The notes below the pieces were generated by a model that saw nothing but the letters and a program-made list of their open reading frames with translations, did no database searches and was not told the origin of the DNA. A DNA stretch of 23,175 bases from Candidatus Thorarchaeota archaeon SMTZ1-83 (GTDB taxonomy: Archaea > Asgardarchaeota > Thorarchaeia > Thorarchaeales > Thorarchaeaceae). The translations under genes were made by a program, and so were the position numbers. Below are positions 15,974 through 23,175 of the stretch, piece after piece (within the stretch, counting starts at the first letter, position 1; every line of letters starts with the position of its first letter). Location of the stretch: positions 1-23,175 of the forward strand of contig LRSK01000049.1 of the NCBI GenBank assembly GCA_001563325.1, in the 5' to 3' direction.

Positions 15974-18900
15974 TCCTCGCCACCTCCAGGTCCTAGAATG
16001 GTTTTCACTAATTCATCGACGAGTTCCCTAGGCAACTGCCTGGCCTGTTCTACAATGTTCTGGACTTCGTGTTCTGGGAGGCCTGCTCTTCTCAGCTTCT
16101 CCACTAGAATCTCAATCTCATGTTCCGCTAGCCTCCCAAGTAGCTCGTCCAGAGGCTTCTCAGGTGCTTCTTTGGGCACCTCTTCAGGAATCGGCTCGGG
16201 TTCTGATATTGCCTTGGCTTCAGGTTTAGATGGCTCCACAGGCAACTCCTCGCCTCGGATTATGGCACGAGCCTGCGCCCTGGTTTCATCCCAAACCTGC
16301 TCCATTGTCTTGCCCTCTGCTCTACCCCTCTTGATTGACTCCTGAGTGATGACCTCCTTCACGAAGTTCACCTGCTCACTGAGCCTCATCTTCGATACGT
16401 CATTTCTGAAGTCTTGTTCTTGCTCTGGTGTGAGCTCAGTAAGTATCGACAGCTGGACAATGAGTTCTTCAATCTCAGGTACCTCCAGCACCACAGAATG
16501 CGGTGGCATGTCGCTAGGCATTCTCACTATTTCGAGGTCTGCATATGTAACATTGAACAGCTCTGCTGCAATCTGCTGCCTGGACTTGACCTCATCTGGG
16601 ATTGCGGGTATCTTCCCCCGTCTGAGCGCCCGTACCATGCCGTTGAGTTTTCGCAGAAGCTTCGGAAGGGCGAATATCCTCCTCCACAAGAATGCTCCAA
16701 TGAGGACTACAAAACCGATTGGTATCCCAAAGACCACAGCATTTTCGATGAGGAGATCCATGTCGCTCGGTTCTATCTCTACTATGAGAGACGCAGAAGC
16801 AGTGTCACAGTTCGGCTTCGAAACAACGATGTTGATGATTGCACTTCCGTCCGCTCTCATTGAAGCAATGTCAACTCTATACCAACCAGGCCCGCGGGTA
16901 CCAGATTCATTCGCCACAACCACAACGTACGTCGGACTAAGGCTGGTCGCGTTCACGAATCCACCTCCGATTCCAGCACCGTCGTGGCCCTTCCAGGCGT
17001 CAGAGTAGTAGACCCATACTGACCAAGTCTGACTGTAGCTTAGGCGGACAGTTGTCGGTGGCTCGATGACAAGAATCGTGGGCAAGTTGATTATTGTGAC
17101 TTGAATCTCCATCCTAGAAGAGCGTCTGTTGTCCAACCTGAGATCTATGATGACGCGGTAGACTTCGTCGCTAACTGACCATCTCGTCGAGTCGAACGCT
17201 ATGCTGTAGTTCCCATCCATGAGATCAACCATGGGCAAGGAGTCCTTGTCTTCTATGAACTCGGAGTGTAGTACAATTGCTTGCATGGTGGTAGCGCCTG
17301 GGATTCCCCTGCTATAGTCTGTGTCATTGTAGAACGCCGTGATGTCCAGGGTATCTCCGAACGGAACCAGAAGCTCTGCTGGGTCTCCGTCCACTTGATT
17401 CAGCTCAGGTGAATATACCACCGTTTCAGTGGATACCTCCAGCACTCTCAGCTTGAAGAACCCGGTGGCAGTCTGGAAGTTCTCCTTCCCGAAAATGACT
17501 ACGACCGAATGGTCGCCTCGGTCTACTAGTGAGGTATTCAGAAACACAGAGTACGTGCCATTACCCACATAGCTATAGGAGACAGCACCGTCCCAGTTCA
17601 ACTGGACAGAAGCGGTGTCCACACCAATGTTTCTCACCAAGTCCCAATACTGGAACTCGACTGTGCCTGCCCATCCCCATACGTGGGGCTCTTCATAGGG
17701 TGACTCAACAGACGTCTTGAGTGGCACGATGGTGAGAGCAATATAGGTGCTATTCTGGGAGAAGGTAGAGTCGCCAGGATCTGCACTTATCAGAATGGTA
17801 TAGGGAGTTGCCCTGTATTCTGCAGTGCTGAGGTTGTAGTAGAAGTATCCTGGCCCTCCCATTGCGGTTCCGTTCTCAAACTCTTCCCAAGCAGAGATTC
17901 CAGATATCATCCATTTCACTGTACAATCAGAGAGTCCGGTTGTGAACGGGTGTGTCGTGTTGAGTCTTGGAACTAGCACATAGACACCGATATGGACTTC
18001 TTCAGACCAATTGAAACTTCGCGTGGCATAGGTACTGGTTTCAGCATCAAGCCATACCTCTGTTGGTATCTGCTGGACTGTGACTTCGATGATTGAATCA
18101 TCTTCGAGATAGTTGTCCTTGACTACTCTAATGTCCAGTCTGTAGGAACCGGGAACAGCCCAACTCGTATCCACCTCGCCCGAATAGTAGCCAGGGTTCC
18201 CTGGTACGGCCTCGATAGTGTACTCTCCAGCTTTTCCCATCCATTGAGCAAGAATGACTGCACCTGTGAGAGGCACAAGATTGTAGGTGTCGCTGACGTA
18301 GACTGTCACATTGACGGACTGTCCTCTGAAGAGGCCTTGTGTTTCCAATCCTGCTTCAAGTGCCATATTGACAGGAAGCTTCAGCACGTTGACCACTATT
18401 TGGGCTGAAACCGACTCGTAGTTTGTCCTTTCTGCAGTTATGGTGACTATGTAGGTCGTGGCATGGGCAAGGCGGCCAGTATCAAGAGTGAATGAGTAGT
18501 TTCCTACGGCTCCCTCGGTGAGAATGTCTGACAGCACTCCGATTTCGTACTCGACCGAAGCGCCCGATATCGGAGAGTCGTGTAGTGTATCATTGTAGTA
18601 GGCATGAACCGTCATGTTGTCTCCCCAGTAGACGCTGGGTGTGGACACCGGTAGAACGAGCTCTGCATCAATAGGATGAAGTTCTATGCTTACACTTATG
18701 TCTGCGATGAAGTAGTCAGTCAAGTCAGCTCCGACAACGAGAGTATGTACGCCTTCATTGAGTGACGAGGCTGAAAGCGTGATATTGTAGCTGCCGTCGC
18801 CTAGATCGTTATAGCTGAAGACGTCTCCCCAGGCGATATTCAGAGTGGCACCCGCAAGCGGAGTGTTGTTGGCATCAACGTCAATCAGTTCGATTATGGT

Positions 18901-21900
18901 AAAGGTCGTTTCTCCTGTTATGGCATCAGTAGGTGGCTGTGCTGAGAGCTCTCCATCACGCAATCGTATCTGGAAGGGTATCTGAATCTCTAACGGCTGG
19001 TAGGGGAAGAGATCAATTCCGACAATCAGCGCATTAGTTCCAATGGCACCCGCATCTGAACAGTTTACTACAAGCTCATAGACTCCCTCAGACACTACCC
19101 AGATGTCCCAAGTGGATGGTGGCATTCCACTTGACATATACTCGACGGAGAACACCGATTCGGCATTCTGAATCGGTAGCCCATGATCTATGTCTGAGAG
19201 GACTAGATTAACTGAAACATTGTGGTAGAGTGGAACAGTCATTGGATTTGGCACTTCGTTGGTGAGTATTGCCTGAACAAGTCTTGAGGAGCCCGAGAGA
19301 ACCATCACTGAGGTGTTCTGGTAGTAGGGTGGAGTGGATGAACTCCAGAGTAGTTGGAGTCGGAAGTTGTAGAGTCTAGGGTTTCCTAGGTTGTTCGTAT
19401 CTACAAGAATAGTGTAATTGCCCACATCCAGTCCAACTCCTTCCAATATCCAGTAGTCGATGTTCTCCAGTAATCCAGAAGGATTCACGCAGTCAAAGTC
19501 GATGATTGCGTTGCCAATTCCTGTGCCCAGAGAAACGTCAGAATATTGGAATGTAAGAGTCATGTTGTCTCCGATGGGAACTGTGGGTGCCATTCCAAGG
19601 GTGACTGTCCCCATTCTGCTTGTGGTGGTTACAAGGACCGAAACTTGGTCGTCGGTGAAGTAGGGTGCCACAGAACCGTTCCAGTCGATAGACACCGTTA
19701 CTTTCCAGTTCTGAACGAGGGCAGCGCCAAGTATTGTTGAATTGATGCTTACGGAATAGACACCTAGAGTCTCCACAAGTGTGAATTCATTTGGTTGAAG
19801 CTCTGTGAGTGCACTGAATACAGATATGTCATCCACAGTCAGCGCGATTGATTGGCTCGTGATGGCGTCGTAGTACCTGAAACTGAATGTCACATTTTCT
19901 AGGAATGGTGTATGAATCGGTGGTTCAGTTATTTCGACATTGGCAGGCCTCTGAGTGATGCTCAATCCGAGCGACAATCCAGCATCTTGGTGATAGGGGG
20001 CACCGCCTGTCCAAAATGCGCTTATGCTTAGTGTTGTTGTGCCAAGTCCATCGAGGGATGTCGATTCTACTGACATGCCATAGTGGCCATCGCCAAGATC
20101 GACCAAATAGAAGTCAGAGTCCATGACGAGTTGGGTTACACCTTTGTAGACCTCAATAGAAGCTCCTGGGATTGCAGATGCCGAATCAAGGTCTTGGTAG
20201 AACAACGTGAAATTCACAAGGTCTTGGTATGGTGTCGGCAATGGTGATTCTGTTACTTCGAGTGTGGAGGCTCGATATCTCAACTGGAACGACACGTAGA
20301 CGTCAGACCATCTGTAAAAGGGAGCCACGTCTGGATAACTCATGTTGAGATGAAGAACATAAGGGGTGTTGACCTGTAGGCCTTGATTGTATGTTTCTAT
20401 GACAAGCAGGTAGTTCTCAGTCGCACCTCTCCACTGTGAGGTGAAGAGCCACGAGCTGCCATTCAACAACTGAATCGTCGTTGGCTGTGTTAGATTCCCT
20501 ATGTTGGCAAGAGTGAGATAATCTCTATAGTATAGGACTAGATTGATAGATGAGTTGTAAGGTAGGACCCCGACGGGCTCCGCGGTGAGAGTGGTGATCC
20601 TACGCATGACAATGACTGTTCGGGTTGAGTTCATGCTAGCATAGTAGAACTGGACTGGAGTAAGACTCACTCCAAGTGAATGTGAGCCGGGTGTAGCAAA
20701 GTAGCTAGTATTGAAATCTATCTGATATTGTCCACTTCCCAGGGGTGTTACCGAATAGTATAGCACTGGAATGCCTGAAGCACCGCTGAATAGTGTGATT
20801 GACGCGCCATCTATCGGACCTGATGAACCCCCAGTAACATCTGTGTACGTCACGATGAAAGTGGCGTCATTTGCATATGGGGTCGGATCTGGAGTCGGGT
20901 GGTCGAGCTTAACGTCACGATATGACACAGTGACTAGGACAAGATGATTTGTTACATTGGAGTAGAACGGAGCTCCTATCCATGTGACACTGATTGTGAA
21001 TGACTTAGCTCCGAGAGATGCTCCTAGGATTGATGTGTTGAAGGAAACCGTGAATACTCTCGAGCCGGTGTCGTAGGATATGGAATGGTCTGGCAGACTA
21101 AAGTCGAGCTGCATCTGCGCACTGAATGCAATTGGTGTCAGTACGACGTCGGTGGCATCATCGTATGTGAATGTGAAGGTTGCATTGGTTCCATATTGGG
21201 TGGTGGAAGGCGGAGTAACCGACAAGATAGTGTTCCTTGATAAGACTCTCACTTGGATTGAATGCATCTGATTCGGATAGAACGGTGAAACTCCAGTGGA
21301 CCAGTTGACATACACTCTCATGGTGTACACTCCGGGGAGTCCAAGGATTGTGCTGTTGAATTCGATTCCGTAGTGACCCGGTCTGCCGATTGGATCGGGC
21401 TCTGTGATCGCAATCAATGACGGGTCTATTGACTCTCCCACGAATATAACATACGCATGGACGTTGCCGCCACCGTGGCTCTGGTTTGTGATGCCATTCC
21501 CGCTATACAACTCACTGTAGAAGTAGGTATAGCTCATGTTGCCGAGATATGGAGTTGGACCTGGTGAATCCAAGATGGTAAGCTTCGATTCTTCTCCTAT
21601 GATGTTCACTGACGCTTGGGCAAGTCCGTTGTAGTACTTCGGTCCAGGACCAGTCCAGTTGAAGTAGACAGTGAAGTTGTGCAGGCCTGTTCCACCGAAG
21701 ATGGACGCAGATATTCTCACCAAGTAATAGCCGCTGCCCAGGTATGTGTCATTGTCAAAGGACAGTATTGGCACTCCGCCAGTTTCATTCATGACATAGC
21801 AGTTGATCTGCGATGATGCGTTACCTGCATCGTTGTCGAGGTCTCCATAGTACACAGATACGTTGACTACTCCCGCGTAGCTAGTGGGTTCAACTGCACT

Positions 21901-23175
21901 CGCAAGTCGGAATTCTGTGTAATGAGTTCTCAAGTTCACACTGAGATTGAAGTAACCGAACTGGTAGTTTGGCCCCTTTGAGAAGTTGAACAACACCGTG
22001 TAGCTTCCGAGGGCATCCGTGTCCAGACTCGAGAAGTCCACTCTGTACTGGGACCCTGTCCATGTCACGCCTACCGCGTGCATCCAGTCGTGGTTCACTG
22101 TTGCTCCTTCGATAGCAGTGTCGTGTATGATGTCCCAGTAATCTACATAGAACACTCCTGTATCTCCCAGTGGCAGGTCCAGACTTGTCACTGTTGGTGT
22201 GGCATAAGTATAGGCTATCTGAACTAGAACCTCGAATGTCAAGGTCCTTCCTTCATAGCCTGCGTCATCCGCTGTTAGGTTGACATAGTGAGACCCTTGG
22301 TCCCATCCGGTTACGATGATAAGAACATCATAATAGCCGTCACCAGTGTGCAGCCACGATATAGAGGCTCCCTCTGCTGTGATAGTGGCTGTGGTTATAT
22401 TCTCACTTCTGTCGAGGTCAACATAATGAAGTGTCACTGAAACATTCGTGCCGTATGTTGTTGTAACCCGTGGATAGTCCGGAGATGTAAGCGCAGTGAG
22501 TGTTCCTCTGTAGTTGAATTCTGCAATTGCAGTTTGTGAGTCTGCGTAGTTGTCTGAAACCTGAAAGTCCACGAACACCACTATGGTATAGTCACCCTCA
22601 GAGAACGCGCTGTTGTCTATAGTCAGGCGATACTCACCATTACCTAGGAAGACAAGGTTCATGATTGTGTATGGTGCGCCGGTAGCGTTCTCGGCGAAGA
22701 AGTAGTCGCTAGGCAGATTGTTAATGGGATTCCCATCAAATGCGGTCCTCGGCTCGCTGATGTTTACATGCAGGTACATCTCGAAGTCGCTGCCATATGG
22801 GAACGGATCCATATGCTCCCAACTCACAAACACGTTGAGTCTTCGTATGTTGATCTGAATTGAGATGGCTGCATCCTCGTAGTATCGCGGCGAACTTGTA
22901 GCTTCGAGGGTCAGGTTCACAGAATGGACACCAATAGCCCATCCGGTGGTATCTATCCAAAAGCCGTATGTTCCATGAGTTGACGAGCCTGTACCCCAAT
23001 CCGCCGTTATGAGGCTAAGGTTGCCAGATGGTATGACAACCGAGCCGCCGTCTACGTCTAGGTAGGTCACATCGACATACGTTTCAGTTCCGAAAGGTGT
23101 CCTTTCGCTGTGCACTGCTGCAAGAGTCGTTCGGTGGGGCACAATCGTGATTGTTATCGATGTCGTATCACTCTC
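15970..23175 (-). CDS. Giant type I membrane surface protein (protein A), N-terminal part outside the window
   Basis: The reading frame is open to the right edge. The GTG at 23142 encodes an internal valine (IVPHRTT, matching VPHRTY at 1779 of protein B), so it is not a start. About 2401 residues are visible. Numbering from that valine, residues 1-2124 hold about 20 Ig-like modules, each matching modules 4-23 of protein B in the same order. One membrane helix is near 2135-2153 (AVVFGIPIGFVVLIGAFLW), then a basic RRIF...LRRGKIP segment, the conserved helical region to about 2300, a proline/glutamate-rich linker (about 2303-2330), and one 45-residue helical motif (2338-2382), ending GGGEE. In one module of about 98 residues that I aligned by eye to its counterpart in B, roughly 44% of positions were identical. 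The tail is about 170 residues shorter than that of B, mainly because it has one helical motif, not four. It precedes and is translationally coupled to gene B. Its promoter and signal peptide are not in the window. Confidence 0.93.
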   Translation of the reverse strand, partial: ESDTTSITITIVPHRTTLAAVHSERTPFGTETYVDVTYLDVDGGSVVIPSGNLSLITADWGTGSSTHGTYGFWIDTTGWAIGVHSVNLTLEATSSPRYYEDAAISIQINIRRLNVFVSWEHMDPFPYGSDFEMYLHVNISEPRTAFDGNPINNLPSDYFFAENATGAPYTIMNLVFLGNGEYRLTIDNSAFSEGDYTIVVFVDFQVSDNYADSQTAIAEFNYRGTLTALTSPDYPRVTTTYGTNVSVTLHYVDLDRSENITTATITAEGASISWLHTGDGYYDVLIIVTGWDQGSHYVNLTADDAGYEGRTLTFEVLVQIAYTYATPTVTSLDLPLGDTGVFYVDYWDIIHDTAIEGATVNHDWMHAVGVTWTGSQYRVDFSSLDTDALGSYTVLFNFSKGPNYQFGYFNLSVNLRTHYTEFRLASAVEPTSYAGVVNVSVYYGDLDNDAGNASSQINCYVMNETGGVPILSFDNDTYLGSGYYLVRISASIFGGTGLHNFTVYFNWTGPGPKYYNGLAQASVNIIGEESKLTILDSPGPTPYLGNMSYTYFYSELYSGNGITNQSHGGGNVHAYVIFVGESIDPSLIAITEPDPIGRPGHYGIEFNSTILGLPGVYTMRVYVNWSTGVSPFYPNQMHSIQVRVLSRNTILSVTPPSTTQYGTNATFTFTYDDATDVVLTPIAFSAQMQLDFSLPDHSISYDTGSRVFTVSFNTSILGASLGAKSFTISVTWIGAPFYSNVTNHLVLVTVSYRDVKLDHPTPDPTPYANDATFIVTYTDVTGGSSGPIDGASITLFSGASGIPVLYYSVTPLGSGQYQIDFNTSYFATPGSHSLGVSLTPVQFYYASMNSTRTVIVMRRITTLTAEPVGVLPYNSSINLVLYYRDYLTLANIGNLTQPTTIQLLNGSSWLFTSQWRGATENYLLVIETYNQGLQVNTPYVLHLNMSYPDVAPFYRWSDVYVSFQLRYRASTLEVTESPLPTPYQDLVNFTLFYQDLDSASAIPGASIEVYKGVTQLVMDSDFYLVDLGDGHYGMSVESTSLDGLGTTTLSISAFWTGGAPYHQDAGLSLGLSITQRPANVEITEPPIHTPFLENVTFSFRYYDAITSQSIALTVDDISVFSALTELQPNEFTLVETLGVYSVSINSTILGAALVQNWKVTVSIDWNGSVAPYFTDDQVSVLVTTTSRMGTVTLGMAPTVPIGDNMTLTFQYSDVSLGTGIGNAIIDFDCVNPSGLLENIDYWILEGVGLDVGNYTILVDTNNLGNPRLYNFRLQLLWSSSTPPYYQNTSVMVLSGSSRLVQAILTNEVPNPMTVPLYHNVSVNLVLSDIDHGLPIQNAESVFSVEYMSSGMPPSTWDIWVVSEGVYELVVNCSDAGAIGTNALIVGIDLFPYQPLEIQIPFQIRLRDGELSAQPPTDAITGETTFTIIELIDVDANNTPLAGATLNIAWGDVFSYNDLGDGSYNITLSASSLNEGVHTLVVGADLTDYFIADISVSIELHPIDAELVLPVSTPSVYWGDNMTVHAYYNDTLHDSPISGASVEYEIGVLSDILTEGAVGNYSFTLDTGRLAHATTYIVTITAERTNYESVSAQIVVNVLKLPVNMALEAGLETQGLFRGQSVNVTVYVSDTYNLVPLTGAVILAQWMGKAGEYTIEAVPGNPGYYSGEVDTSWAVPGSYRLDIRVVKDNYLEDDSIIEVTVQQIPTEVWLDAETSTYATRSFNWSEEVHIGVYVLVPRLNTTHPFTTGLSDCTVKWMISGISAWEEFENGTAMGGPGYFYYNLSTAEYRATPYTILISADPGDSTFSQNSTYIALTIVPLKTSVESPYEEPHVWGWAGTVEFQYWDLVRNIGVDTASVQLNWDGAVSYSYVGNGTYSVFLNTSLVDRGDHSVVVIFGKENFQTATGFFKLRVLEVSTETVVYSPELNQVDGDPAELLVPFGDTLDITAFYNDTDYSRGIPGATTMQAIVLHSEFIEDKDSLPMVDLMDGNYSIAFDSTRWSVSDEVYRVIIDLRLDNRRSSRMEIQVTIINLPTILVIEPPTTVRLSYSQTWSVWVYYSDAWKGHDGAGIGGGFVNATSLSPTYVVVVANESGTRGPGWYRVDIASMRADGSAIINIVVSKPNCDTASASLIVEIEPSDMDLLIENAVVFGIPIGFVVLIGAFLWRRIFALPKLLRKLNGMVRALRRGKIPAIPDEVKSRQQIAAELFNVTYADLEIVRMPSDMPPHSVVLEVPEIEELIVQLSILTELTPEQEQDFRNDVSKMRLSEQVNFVKEVITQESIKRGRAEGKTMEQVWDETRAQARAIIRGEELPVEPSKPEAKAISEPEPIPEEVPKEAPEKPLDELLGRLAEHEIEILVEKLRRAGLPEHEVQNIVEQARQLPRELVDELVKTILGPGGGEE
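15980..15987 (-). promoter_or_regulatory. Shine-Dalgarno GGAGGTGG for gene B inside the end of gene A
   Basis: The last codons of gene A (GGA GGT GGC GAG GAG TGA) supply GGAGGTGG six bases before the GTG at 15973. The stop of A and the start of B share the sequence GTGA. A second purine run, GAGGAG, lies eight bases before the alternative GTG at 15964. Either choice supports translational coupling of the two giant proteins. Confidence 0.6.
15997..16131 (-). repeat. Single copy of the 45-residue helical motif at the end of protein A
   Basis: Residues 2338-2382 of protein A begin LAEHEIEILVEKLRRAGLP and continue through EHEVQNIVEQARQLPREL to LVKTI. Each anchor of the protein B repeats is present: an initial L, E-[IV] in helix 1, GLPxHE, QAR-x-LPR, and the final LV-K. 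It is the nearest visible match to the first copy in B (RGLPEHEI and QARKLPKEV). Confidence 0.85.
16762..23175 (-). repeat. Array of about 20 Ig-like modules in the visible part of protein A
   Basis: The visible ectodomain is built from about 20 modules of about 106 aa with the same consensus as in protein B, for example YVDLDRSENITTATI, LIDVDANNTPLAGATL and YNDTDYSRGIPGAT at the loop before the central strands, and GDGSYNITL at the G-x-G-x-Y strand. Each has a positional counterpart in B (for instance FEDVDRAQGITGASI, ITDFDANDAPLSGATL and YNDTYNGLGIPGATI). The array runs off the right edge. Confidence 0.8.

Noticed and set aside
15965..16345. Plus-strand ORF of 126 aa
   Set aside because: Antisense to the helical tail of protein A; composition reflects the complement of charged codons.
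16346..17008. Plus-strand ORF of 220 aa
   Set aside because: Antisense to the tail and last module of protein A; serine-rich low-complexity translation typical of a shadow frame.
23140..23142. GTG as the start of protein A
   Set aside because: It encodes the valine of VPHRT, which is internal in protein B, and the frame continues upstream with homologous residues (SITITI).
4262..23175. Recent DNA-level tandem repeats or CRISPR-like arrays
   Set aside because: Repetition is at protein-motif level only; I saw no near-identical DNA units with regular spacers.

Overview
The window looks like archaeal chromosome. The coding is dense and intron-free, GC is moderate, and an archaeal TATA element (GCATAAATAGC) sits ahead of the kbl gene. 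The sensor kinase has an archaeal-style H-box (HDISNYHQ). Two enormous secreted, single-pass surface proteins carry DUF2341, LamG-like and Ig-like modules. This style is familiar from Asgard lineages such as Thorarchaeota and from some other archaea. The Asgard placement is an inference of moderate strength; 'archaeon' is safer. No rRNA, tRNA, CRISPR or insertion sequence was seen.

Layout. Positions 2-1288 (+) hold the 3' part of a membrane histidine kinase gene cut by the left edge. Convergent to it, on the minus strand and read right to left, lie: a giant surface-protein gene cut by the right edge (protein A, 15970-23175, about 2401 residues visible); a second giant surface-protein gene (protein B, 2966-15973, 4335 aa) whose GTG start overlaps the stop of A by four bases; an alpha-oxoamine synthase gene of the Kbl type (1628-2824) with its own TATA box; and a small unknown ORF (1333-1569). 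No gene-free stretch exceeds 141 bases.

The main content is the A-B pair, about 20 kb. Both proteins end with the same plan: a long extracellular array of divergent Ig-like modules of about 105 aa, one transmembrane helix, a basic juxtamembrane segment, a conserved helical cytoplasmic region, and a 45-residue helical motif. Twenty successive modules of A match modules 4-23 of B one to one and in the same order, and the two arrays differ by only about five residues over about 2,120. The pair therefore arose by duplication of a whole gene after the module array had already formed. The cytoplasmic 45-residue motif occurs once in A and four times in B. B also has, in its N-terminal third, a signal peptide, a jelly-roll-like domain, a DNRLRE/CBM-like domain, and two copies of a DUF2341 + LamG-like pair.

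Inferred function: A and B are co-translated, probably act together at the cell surface as very long adhesin- or receptor-like proteins, and pass contact or tension to a cytoplasmic partner through the helical tail. No specific ligand or partner can be named from the sequence. Kbl and the kinase appear to be unrelated neighbours.
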